Shown here: one piece after another, positions 1 through 6,772 of the stretch
Layout: every line of letters begins with the position of its first letter
How positions within the stretch are numbered: the stretch's first letter is position 1
Assembly: GCA_036747335.1 (NCBI GenBank)
Contig: DAIOCL010000077.1
Location: forward strand, 1-12,692
Length of the DNA: 12,692 nucleotides
Origin: UBA4660 sp002405435
GTDB lineage: Bacteria > Bacteroidota > Bacteroidia > Flavobacteriales_D > Sanyastnellaceae
Direction of reading: 5' to 3'
Made by a program: the position numbers and the translations under genes
Notes under the pieces: model-generated
The model's input: the letters and a program-made list of their open reading frames with translations, nothing else
What the model was told of the DNA's origin: nothing
Databases searched by the model: none

Positions 1-7
1 CAAGCCA

Positions 8-38
8 TTGGATTGTTCTTCCCCCTGCCCTAACTTTG
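8..38 (+). promoter_or_regulatory. Bacteroidota-type promoter of the CotH/T9SS gene
   Basis: A perfect -7 element TAACTTTG (consensus TAnnTTTG) lies at 31-38, with a TTG at 8-10 as the -33 element and a 20-base spacer. Transcription would start near 43, giving a leader of about 20 bases before the ATG at 63. The in-frame TTG codon at 36 lies inside the -7 element, so it cannot be the translation start of this transcript. Confidence 0.75.
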
Positions 39-62
39 TTCACTTCACATTTTAGACTCCAG

Positions 63-3000
63 ATGAGGATACGCGTGCTGTTGAGCGCTGTGCTGATGTT
101 GCCGGCCCCTGTTTTTTCCCAATTGCTGATTAACGAAGTCCAGACAGCCAATATGGCCACCATTGCCGATAGCGAAGGTGACTTTGAGGATTGGTTTGAA
201 CTCTATAACAATGGACCTGACCCGGTCAACCTGGCCGGTTATGGTATTTCGGATGATCCTGCCGAGCCGGCCAAATGGCTGTTTCCGGGTATCACAGTGC
301 CACCTCAAGGCCACGTTTTTGTTTGGGCCAGTGGCGAAGACACGGGCGGGGGCGGCAACCACTACGAAACGGCTGTATTTCCTTCAGATACCTGGTCTTA
401 TCTCGTGCCGGATACTGAGCCTGACGGCGCATGGCGAAGTACGGGCTTCGATGACAGTGGCTGGAATACAGGCACAGGTGGATTCGGTTACGCGGACGGA
501 GACGATGGCACCACGATCGTGGCACCTTACAGTGTCTACATGAGACGCACTTTCACACTTGAAAATGCCGCACAGGTTCAGGCCCTGGTCTTACACATGG
601 ATTATGATGATGGCTTTGTGGCCTACCTCAACGGAGTGGAAATTGCCCGTGCAGGCATCGGCACCGAAGGAATTCCCCCGGCCTGGAACGACCTTTCCTC
701 TGGCCACGAGGCCAATGGCTACCAGGGTATTCCGGTTGATGCATGGACCCCCGATGCTGTTGTGTGGGCGGGTGCGCTGCAGGCCGGCGAAAATGTTCTC
801 GCTGTGCAGGTGCACAACAGCGACCCGGGATCAAGTGATATGACCGGCAATGCCTGGCTTACGCTGGCCTTTCCAACGGGCATCAGCGAATTCCCCGATG
901 CTCCGGAATGGATGGGCTTCAACCAGGCAACCGACATGCACACCAGTTTTTCCCTAGCCTCGGGTGAAACACTCGTCTTGACGGATGCTGACGGCAATGT
1001 GGCCGACCAGCGGTGGCTGCCACAAACAGCTATCGGACATAGTTACGCCAGGATGAGCAGCGGTGATCCCGACTGGTGTTTTGCGCCTGAACCTACCCCG
1101 GGTGCGGCCAACAACAACACCCTCTGCGCCATCAGCTATGAGCCGAAACCCTTGTTCAACATCCAGAGCGGCATATTCCAGAACGCACAGGTGATTGAAC
1201 TGTCAAGTGTTTCACCGACTGCCGTTATCCGTTATACAACCGACGGCAGCATTCCCGATGAAACCTCCGCGCTCTACACCGGTCCGATTGCACTGGATAC
1301 TACAGCGACTATTGCTGCGCGCTGCTTCAGCACAGGATCGCTGCTGCCTTCGTTTACTGAAAAGAATACGTATATGATAGACGAGCTGTTCCTGACACTG
1401 CCCGTCATTTCTATCAGCACCGACCCGGCCAATCTGTGGGATTACAATACCGGAATTTATGTGCTGGGTCCGCCCGATTACGGGGGATACCCTTACTTCG
1501 GCTCCAACATCTGGGAAGATTGGGAGAAGGAGTCATACGCCGAGTATTTTGATTACGATGGTGTGTTGCAGTGGGAAGGACCAGTAGGCTTGAAAATTCA
1601 TGGTGGCTGGTCGCGTGCGCTGGACCAGAAAAGCCTGCGCATCATCTGCCGCGATGACTATGGGATGGATGAAATTGACTACCCGCTCATACCCGACAAA
1701 CCTTATATTGATTCTTTCAAAAGTTTCAACCTGCGCAACGGGGGCAATGACTATTTCGGTCCGCGCTACCATGACGCCCTGATGCAGCGCGCCATGCGTT
1801 CCACTGAAGTCGACTATATGGGTTATACCCCTGTGCTCACCTTCCTTAACGGTGAATACTGGGGCATGTATGAACTGCGTGAAAACCTCAACGAGCATTT
1901 TTGTGAGGACAACTCCGGAGTGCCTGCCGACAAATGCACGGTCATCAGCTACAACTATATGGGCTGGAACGTGATCAACGGCAATGACGATTCGTTTTAC
2001 ACCATGCTGGATTACATTGTGAATGCCGATCCTCTCAGTGATACCTATTACGAAACGGCATCGACTTTTCTGGATATGGAAAACTACATGGATTACATCA
2101 TTGCCGAGACCTATTACGCCAATGGAGACTGGAGCAACGGCTACATGAACAACACCAAGTTCTGGCACAATGATGAGCCGGGCGGAAAATGGCGCTTTAT
2201 GCTGATGGATCTTGACTTCGGTATGGGCGAATGGCCTTGTGTGGATTACATAGTCAGGGCAGGCGATGACTGGTTTGAAACGGACCAGTTGTTTGCCAAT
2301 CTCAAGCAGAATGCTGAATTCAGGAAACGTTTTGTGATGCGTTACTATGACCTGGTCAATACCGTTTTCCAGACCGAAAATTTTACCGCACTGCGCGACC
2401 AGATGCGCAATGAACTTAATGCTGCCATGCCGCGTCACTGCCAGCGCTGGGGAACAGATTACAACGGATGGTATTATGGTTATGATGGCCGGCTCAACTG
2501 GAACAATGAGCGGCTTGCCTGCATCGATGATGTAATTCAATCGCACTTCGGACTCAACAACTTGCTGCAGGTGACGCTCGATGTAGAGCCGGCCGGTGCC
2601 GGGCGTATTCATATATCAACCGTCGAACCATCGGAAGATGAATACCCATGGACGGGCACTTACGTCAATGGAATTCCGGTGCAGGTCACAGCCATCGCCA
2701 ACCCTGGCTATCGTTTTGAATACTGGGAGGCCAATGACTTGTTTCCGGTCAATGCCAGCATTAAGCAGTTTGTGCTGAACCTGGAGCAAGACATCACCTT
2801 CCGCGCTTACTTCTCCGGAGAAAGCGCAGCAGATGCGGTTCGGATAAGCGAGTTTATGTATAACCCGGGCTCTACCGATACATCAGGAGACTGGGTAGAA
2901 ATACATAATCCGCTTGAGGTGCCGCTTGACCTGAGTTCGATGGAATTCAAGGACCAGAACTATTTTAATGACTTTCAAATTCCGCTCAATACCGTTATTC

Positions 3001-3578
3001 CGCCGGGTGGTTATCTGGTGCTTGCCGAAGAACCGGAGGCGTTTATGGCGCAATACCCGGAAGTGGATGCCGTAACGGGTCCGTGGGACTTTGAACTCAA
3101 CGACGACAACGATGTGTTGAACCTGTATTTCGCCGACGGTGCGGAGGCCCTTTCCATTGCCTACAGCGACGATTCTCCCTGGCCCGCAGGGTCAGATGGT
3201 ACGGGCCGGAGTGTTGAATTTGATACCCTGGAAACTGACCTGCAAAATCCGCTCAATTGGTTTGCCGGTTGCATCGGTGGTTCACCCGGCAGTGCCTATG
3301 ACCTCTTGTGTGGCATCACCTCCGTGGAGGATGAGGAAGCACCTGATTTTCTGGTATATCCCAATCCGGCCGAAGAATTTGTCACGGTGGTATTCCCCGA
3401 AGCAAACCTGTTGCCGGCTATTGAGTTGTTTGCCGCAGACGGCAGGCGGGTTGCCCAGTGGCGTGTGCCGGCTGGAAGCACCATGGCTGTGTTTGACATA
3501 ACCGCGCTTGCACCCGGTGTGTATTCACTTGCCGCAGCCGGCTCAGGCCTGAAAGGGGTGCGGTTGGTAGTTCGGTAA
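63..3578 (+). CDS. Secreted multidomain CotH-kinase / lamin-tail protein with T9SS sorting domain
   Basis: The product has 1171 residues from the ATG at 63. Residues 1-20 form a signal peptide (basic MRIR, hydrophobic stretch, AxxFSQ). Modules in order: first half of a lamin-tail domain (about 21-95, INEV, WFELYN, FVWASG); a galactose-binding-like beta-sandwich (about 108-270, DDGFVAYLNG); second half of the lamin-tail domain (about 290-350, ending PTPGAANN); a chitobiase C-terminal-like module (about 360-440, YTTDGSIPD); a CotH-kinase region (about 445-760, K523 in KSLR, D716/D718 in DLDFG); an InlB-like repeat (about 833-920); a second lamin-tail domain (about 925-1080); and a type A T9SS tail (about 1095-1171, YPNPAEEF, APGVYSL). 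It is therefore expected to cross the outer membrane by T9SS and sit on the surface or be released. CotH-family proteins in Bacillus and some pathogens phosphorylate proteins. The substrate here is unknown, and catalytic activity is inferred only from the K and DxD residues. It appears monocistronic. Confidence 0.9.
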   Translation: MRIRVLLSAVLMLPAPVFSQLLINEVQTANMATIADSEGDFEDWFELYNNGPDPVNLAGYGISDDPAEPAKWLFPGITVPPQGHVFVWASGEDTGGGGNHYETAVFPSDTWSYLVPDTEPDGAWRSTGFDDSGWNTGTGGFGYADGDDGTTIVAPYSVYMRRTFTLENAAQVQALVLHMDYDDGFVAYLNGVEIARAGIGTEGIPPAWNDLSSGHEANGYQGIPVDAWTPDAVVWAGALQAGENVLAVQVHNSDPGSSDMTGNAWLTLAFPTGISEFPDAPEWMGFNQATDMHTSFSLASGETLVLTDADGNVADQRWLPQTAIGHSYARMSSGDPDWCFAPEPTPGAANNNTLCAISYEPKPLFNIQSGIFQNAQVIELSSVSPTAVIRYTTDGSIPDETSALYTGPIALDTTATIAARCFSTGSLLPSFTEKNTYMIDELFLTLPVISISTDPANLWDYNTGIYVLGPPDYGGYPYFGSNIWEDWEKESYAEYFDYDGVLQWEGPVGLKIHGGWSRALDQKSLRIICRDDYGMDEIDYPLIPDKPYIDSFKSFNLRNGGNDYFGPRYHDALMQRAMRSTEVDYMGYTPVLTFLNGEYWGMYELRENLNEHFCEDNSGVPADKCTVISYNYMGWNVINGNDDSFYTMLDYIVNADPLSDTYYETASTFLDMENYMDYIIAETYYANGDWSNGYMNNTKFWHNDEPGGKWRFMLMDLDFGMGEWPCVDYIVRAGDDWFETDQLFANLKQNAEFRKRFVMRYYDLVNTVFQTENFTALRDQMRNELNAAMPRHCQRWGTDYNGWYYGYDGRLNWNNERLACIDDVIQSHFGLNNLLQVTLDVEPAGAGRIHISTVEPSEDEYPWTGTYVNGIPVQVTAIANPGYRFEYWEANDLFPVNASIKQFVLNLEQDITFRAYFSGESAADAVRISEFMYNPGSTDTSGDWVEIHNPLEVPLDLSSMEFKDQNYFNDFQIPLNTVIPPGGYLVLAEEPEAFMAQYPEVDAVTGPWDFELNDDNDVLNLYFADGAEALSIAYSDDSPWPAGSDGTGRSVEFDTLETDLQNPLNWFAGCIGGSPGSAYDLLCGITSVEDEEAPDFLVYPNPAEEFVTVVFPEANLLPAIELFAADGRRVAQWRVPAGSTMAVFDITALAPGVYSLAAAGSGLKGVRLVVR

Positions 3579-3676
3579 AGAGCGCGCACGCGTGCAGAAA
3601 CCTGCAGACGAAATATTCCGTTTACAAGCGTATAACTGCTTGCGGGCAGCGTAATTTTCGGCGATAAAATACCGGC

Positions 3677-5467
3677 ATGAAATACGGCAAGCGGCTTTTT
3701 GATTTCGTGTATGACCAGCAGCGGAGTTTTCCCCTGCAGGCCATGCTTAGGTCCAAAACGGAAACCGGCTGGACGGAAATATCCACCGATGATTTTATCG
3801 ATAAGGTCAACAGGCTTTCAATGGCGCTTATTTCTTACGGCATCAGGCCGGGTGACCGGGTGGCGCTGGTGGTGCACGCCAACTGCATGGAGTGGAATAT
3901 AATGGACCATGCGGTATTGGAGGTGGGCGCGGTTGATGTTCCCATCTATCCTACCATGACGGTGAGCGATTACCGCTATATAATCAACCACAGCGGTGCG
4001 CGCCTTTGTTTTGTCTCCAATGCGGATCTCTACCAGAAGGTGATGGCGGTTAAGGAAGATACCCCTTCATTGGAGCGGGTTTTTTCTTTCGCGAAGCTGG
4101 AAGGAGCCGAGTATTGGGAAAACCTCACCTTCGAGTTCAGCAGCGACCAGACGTTGCGTTTGCAGGAAGTCAGGGCCGGTGTCAAAGAGGAAGACCTGGC
4201 CACAATCATTTATACTTCGGGTACGACCGGAACGCCTAAAGGGGTGATGCTTTCCCATGGCAATATAGCCAGTAACGTAATCGATTGTGAGGAGCGTCTG
4301 CCTCACCTGGACAAGGGGCAGTCGCATGCCTTGAGTTTTCTTCCGTGCTGCCACATCTTTGAGCGCATGCTCCATTATTTGTATATCAACAACGGTGTGA
4401 GCATTTCACTCACGGGAATGGATGCCATAAAAGACGATCTGGTTGCGGTGAGGCCCCACATTTTTACGGGAGTTCCGCGGCTGTTCGAAAAGTTTTATGA
4501 CGGTATTGTGGTGAAGGCAAGGTCGGGCCGCGGCATCAAAAGGGTGCTGTTTAACTGGGCACACGACCTGGCCATCCGCTGGGAGCCCGACGGCGCCAAC
4601 GGATGGTGGTATTCACTGCAGCTCGCACTCGCACGGGCGGTTGTCTTCAGCAAGGTAAAAAAAGCCCTGGGCCTTACCGGCATTCGGGGTGTGGCAAGCG
4701 GCAGCGCTGCCCTGCAGCCGCGGCTGGCGCGGTTTTTCAACGGGGCCGGCATTTGGCTGATGGAGGGCTACGGCCTCACGGAAACCTCTCCGGTTATTTC
4801 AGTCAACACCCTGCGCGTTCCGCGCATGTGGCGTGCCGGCTCGGTGGGCAAAATCATCCGCAATGTGGAGGTGAAAATTGCGGAGGACGGAGAAATATGC
4901 TGCAAGGGTCCCAATGTGATGCTGGGCTATTACCGCGAGCCCGAAATCACCCGCGAAGTACTCCGGGATGGGTGGTTTCATACAGGCGATATCGGGGAAC
5001 TGCGAGAAGGGTTTTTGGCCATCACCGACCGGAAGAAGGAGATGTTCAAAACCTCCGGCGGCAAGTACATCGCGCCCCAGCTCATTGAAAATGCCCTGAA
5101 GGAAAGTCTGTACATTGAACAATGTATGGTTATCGGCGACGGACAGCGTTTTCCGGGTGCGCTCATCGTACCGGATTTTGTGCAACTCAGAAATTGGTGT
5201 GCCGAAAGGCAGCTGCCCTATTCAACCGATGCCGATATGATACAACAGAAACCGTTGCTGCAGTTACTTCATGAGGAAGTTGAGCTGATCAATGCGCGCT
5301 TTGCCGGTTGGGAGCGGATCAAGGCGTTCAGGTTGCTGCCGCGTTTGTTTTCCATCGAAGAAGGAGAAATTACCCCCACACTGAAGCTCAAGCGCAAGGG
5401 CATTCTGCAAAACTACCGGGCGCTGACAGAGGAGATATACCGCGATAGCGGCAGTAGCGGATGCTGA
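3677..5467 (+). CDS. Long-chain acyl-CoA synthetase (AMP-forming)
   Basis: A 596-residue ANL-superfamily adenylating enzyme, expected to activate a long-chain fatty acid with ATP to acyl-AMP and then to acyl-CoA at the inner membrane face. Visible motifs: the P-loop YTSGTTGTPKG at residues 179-189; GYGLTE at 364-369; the ribose-binding Asp of TGD at D438; the hinge DRKKEMFKTSGG; K463 in GGKY; and the C-terminal TPTLKLKRK segment (about 568-574) that normally supplies the catalytic lysine. Length and motifs fit the long-chain (FadD15/ACSL-like) branch. A peptide or aryl-acid adenylating enzyme is less likely because no carrier domain or biosynthetic neighbours are present. It is the first gene of a tight trio. 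The 98-base gap upstream has only an imperfect -7 match (TAATTTTC, 3652-3659) without a clear -33 element. Confidence 0.93.
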   Translation: MKYGKRLFDFVYDQQRSFPLQAMLRSKTETGWTEISTDDFIDKVNRLSMALISYGIRPGDRVALVVHANCMEWNIMDHAVLEVGAVDVPIYPTMTVSDYRYIINHSGARLCFVSNADLYQKVMAVKEDTPSLERVFSFAKLEGAEYWENLTFEFSSDQTLRLQEVRAGVKEEDLATIIYTSGTTGTPKGVMLSHGNIASNVIDCEERLPHLDKGQSHALSFLPCCHIFERMLHYLYINNGVSISLTGMDAIKDDLVAVRPHIFTGVPRLFEKFYDGIVVKARSGRGIKRVLFNWAHDLAIRWEPDGANGWWYSLQLALARAVVFSKVKKALGLTGIRGVASGSAALQPRLARFFNGAGIWLMEGYGLTETSPVISVNTLRVPRMWRAGSVGKIIRNVEVKIAEDGEICCKGPNVMLGYYREPEITREVLRDGWFHTGDIGELREGFLAITDRKKEMFKTSGGKYIAPQLIENALKESLYIEQCMVIGDGQRFPGALIVPDFVQLRNWCAERQLPYSTDADMIQQKPLLQLLHEEVELINARFAGWERIKAFRLLPRLFSIEEGEITPTLKLKRKGILQNYRALTEEIYRDSGSSGC

Positions 5468-6063
5468 TGGAGACGCTCGAACAACTGGATCAGGAACTTT
5501 TTCTATGGCTTAACGGGCATCACTATCCGTGGCTGGATGGGCTCATGCTGCTATTCAGCGAAAAACTGTTTTGGTCACCGCTCTACGCCTTGCTGTTGTT
5601 CACCCTGTACCGGCAATACCCTGCGCGGGCTTTTTGGTGGGTGCTGGGCGCACTGGCCCTGCTGATCCTGCTGTGCGACCGGCTCACGGTAGAGCTGTTT
5701 AAGGAAGTGTTTCAGCGCTACCGGCCTTCACATAATCTTCTGATCCGCGACCGGGTGCACCTCGTGACCAACTGGGACGGCAAGCTTTACCGCGGCGGTC
5801 AGTTTGGCTTTCTGTCGAGCCATGCGGCCAACCATGCTGCGCTGGTGGTGTTTTACCTGCGCCTCATGTGGCCGGTCAGGCGTAAATATGTTTACTGGCT
5901 GGTGGGTTGGGTCGCCCTGGTGGCTTACTCAAGAATCTACCTCGGGGTTCATTATCCATCCGATGTGGCGGCCGGCGCCCTGTTCGGCGGCAGCCTGGCT
6001 TTCCTGCTCACATTTGCGCTCTTGCGCTGGGCAGCCCCCTTTAAAACCCGCAGCGCGGCATGA
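5461..6063 (+). CDS. PAP2-family integral membrane phosphatase
   Basis: A 200-residue membrane protein with the three-part PAP2 signature: KEVFQRYRP (K81, R88, P89), SSH (catalytic-type H121) and SRxxxxxHxxxD (R158, H164, D168). Several hydrophobic segments surround these motifs. Enzymes of this family remove phosphate from lipid phosphates such as phosphatidic acid, phosphatidylglycerophosphate or undecaprenyl pyrophosphate on the outer face of the inner membrane; the sequence does not tell which. The second motif reads LSSH instead of the textbook PSGH. The start overlaps the acyl-CoA synthetase by 7 bases (ATG at 5461); a second in-frame ATG at 5467 would instead overlap the stop as TGATG. 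Either arrangement suggests translational coupling. Confidence 0.87.
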   Translation: MLMETLEQLDQELFLWLNGHHYPWLDGLMLLFSEKLFWSPLYALLLFTLYRQYPARAFWWVLGALALLILLCDRLTVELFKEVFQRYRPSHNLLIRDRVHLVTNWDGKLYRGGQFGFLSSHAANHAALVVFYLRLMWPVRRKYVYWLVGWVALVAYSRIYLGVHYPSDVAAGALFGGSLAFLLTFALLRWAAPFKTRSAA

Positions 6064-6431
6064 AGTTTCTGATGGTATTTCTCGGCGGAGGAGCGGGTTC
6101 GGTCCTTCGGTATGCCCTGTCACTCATGGCAGGCGGTCTGGGACTGCGTTTGCCGTTGGCGACATTGCTGTCAAACGCCCTCGCATCGGTGAGCCTGGTG
6201 GCTGCCGTTGTCTGGCTGCAGAAAAACAACCAGGCTCAGTCGCTCTATCCCTTCTTGCTGGTCATCGGTTTCTGTGGCGGACTGAGCACTTTTTCGACCT
6301 TTAGCTGGGAGACCTTCGCCCTCTGGCGGTCTGGTCACGTGTCCATGGCGGCGATGAATGTGATACTTAACCTGTTACTTGCCATTGGGGCAGTTTTCTG
6401 GCTCATGCGCCTATGGAGCAGCGGGGTATAA
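6060..6431 (+). CDS. crcB: CrcB/Fluc-type fluoride ion channel
   Basis: A 123-residue protein of about four hydrophobic helices, the normal size for this family. It shows the N-terminal GGGAGSVLRY segment, an Asn in LLSN in the second helix and the highly diagnostic GFCGGLSTFSTFSWE segment, which contains the phenylalanine-lined fluoride path and the helix break near the central sodium site. Fluc channels are dual-topology dimers that let fluoride leak out of the cytoplasm. The ATG overlaps the PAP2 stop codon as ATGA, so it is probably translated by coupling. I see no recognisable fluoride riboswitch at the head of this trio. The role is close to certain from the motif. Confidence 0.95.
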   Translation: MKFLMVFLGGGAGSVLRYALSLMAGGLGLRLPLATLLSNALASVSLVAAVVWLQKNNQAQSLYPFLLVIGFCGGLSTFSTFSWETFALWRSGHVSMAAMNVILNLLLAIGAVFWLMRLWSSGV

Positions 6432-6447
6432 TCGGCCCGGGGTGAAT

Positions 6448-6481
6448 CGGGTGTCTGAAGTCTGCCGCCGCGCGGCACCCG
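6448..6481 (+). terminator. GC-rich hairpin after crcB (possible 3' end)
   Basis: CGGGT (6448-6452) can pair with ACCCG (6477-6481), and inside it GCCGC (6464-6468) pairs with GCGGC (6472-6476) around a 3-base loop. An 11-base bulge separates the two short stems. The following bases (TTAAAAAG) are not a T tract, so this could stabilise the crcB mRNA end but is not a convincing intrinsic terminator. Confidence 0.3.
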
Positions 6482-6483
6482 TT

Positions 6484-6507
6484 AAAAAGAAAACCGCCCG
6501 AAGGCGG
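6484..6507 (-). terminator. Intrinsic terminator of the minus-strand RNA
   Basis: Read on the minus strand, CCGCC-TTCG-GGCGG (plus-strand 6494-6507) forms a stem closed by the very stable C(UUCG)G tetraloop, extendable by A-T and G-U pairs. It is followed directly by TTTTCTTTTT (6493-6484). The plus strand has an A tract before the hairpin and no T tract after it, so the direction is clear. Confidence 0.85.
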
Positions 6508-6720
6508 CTTCTCCCAAAACCCAACTTGTGGCGTTAGCCCTCATTTGTCGTTGAAGATCCAGCACCCCTGCTGGGTGCTAAGCCCTGTAAAAAGCGGTGT
6601 ATTCATAGCGGTAATGTTATGTGATTAGCTGCTTGCAGCCTAAAGATCCGTCAATGGCACCGAACGGTCGCCGTCGAATCAAGCAGGGGAGGACTTACAG
6701 CCCTGAGCGGTAATGTCCGT
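6484..6720 (-). ncRNA. Candidate structured small RNA of about 236 nt, family unknown
   Basis: The 341 bases between crcB and the next start codon carry no plausible protein gene but hold a full transcription unit on the minus strand. A TAnnTTTG element (TACCTTTG, plus-strand positions 6726-6733) predicts a start near 6720, and a UUCG-loop terminator ends it near 6484. The RNA can close on itself: 6689-6702 pairs with 6530-6542 (12 pairs including two G-U, one A-A mismatch, one bulge). Inside are three hairpins: 6656-6672 (GGC-ACC stem with a bulge), 6627-6640 (GCTG/CAGC) and 6561-6579 (perfect 7-bp AGCACCC/GGGTGCT). The AGCAG loop of the last one is complementary to CTGCT (6682-6686), so a pseudoknot is possible. 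It lacks the SRP RNA core, the tmRNA tag and the RNase P core. A 6S-like RNA is the family I would test first, but I do not recognise it. Confidence 0.6.
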
Positions 6721-6725
6721 TGAAC

Positions 6726-6733
6726 CAAAGGTA
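6726..6733 (-). promoter_or_regulatory. -7 promoter element of the minus-strand RNA
   Basis: TACCTTTG on the minus strand is a perfect match to the Bacteroidota -7 consensus, placed so that transcription starts near 6720. I find no TTG at the expected -33 distance (about plus-strand 6752-6758), so the promoter rests on the -7 match and on the matching terminator. Confidence 0.5.
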
Positions 6734-6739
6734 TCTTTG
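6732..6739 (+). promoter_or_regulatory. -7 promoter element of the thioredoxin lipoprotein gene
   Basis: TATCTTTG matches TAnnTTTG perfectly and predicts a start near 6744, about 29 bases before the ATG at 6773. It overlaps the minus-strand element at 6726-6733 within the inverted repeat CAAAG-GTAT-CTTTG (6726-6739). No clear TTG is seen at -33. Confidence 0.5.
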
Positions 6740-6772
6740 CATGACCGCCCTTTCCGGGGTTATTTTGTCGCC

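Noticed and set aside
36..62. TTG start of the CotH gene
   Set aside because: The codon lies inside the -7 promoter element; the ATG at 63 begins a normal signal peptide.
1533..2612. A 359-codon open frame on the minus strand inside the CotH gene
   Set aside because: It lies antisense to a clear, domain-rich coding region, encodes an unusual H/V/I-rich protein with no motif, and is best explained as a mirror of the codon bias of the real gene.
3579..3676. Fluoride riboswitch or promoter before the acyl-CoA synthetase trio
   Set aside because: Only a short dyad (CAAGC/GCTTG around 3625-3642) and an imperfect -7 match (3652-3659) are seen; neither the conserved riboswitch core nor a -33 element is present.
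6671..6682. GATTCGACGG on the minus strand, matching the conserved 5' segment of tmRNA
   Set aside because: There is no tag reading frame ending ALAA, no tRNA-like 3' end with CCA-type acceptor partner, and the transcript is far too short. A 10-base match is likely chance.
6713..6772. Upstream ATG of the thioredoxin lipoprotein (20 extra residues)
   Set aside because: It precedes the predicted transcription start and would place a polar, charged stretch before the lipoprotein signal peptide.
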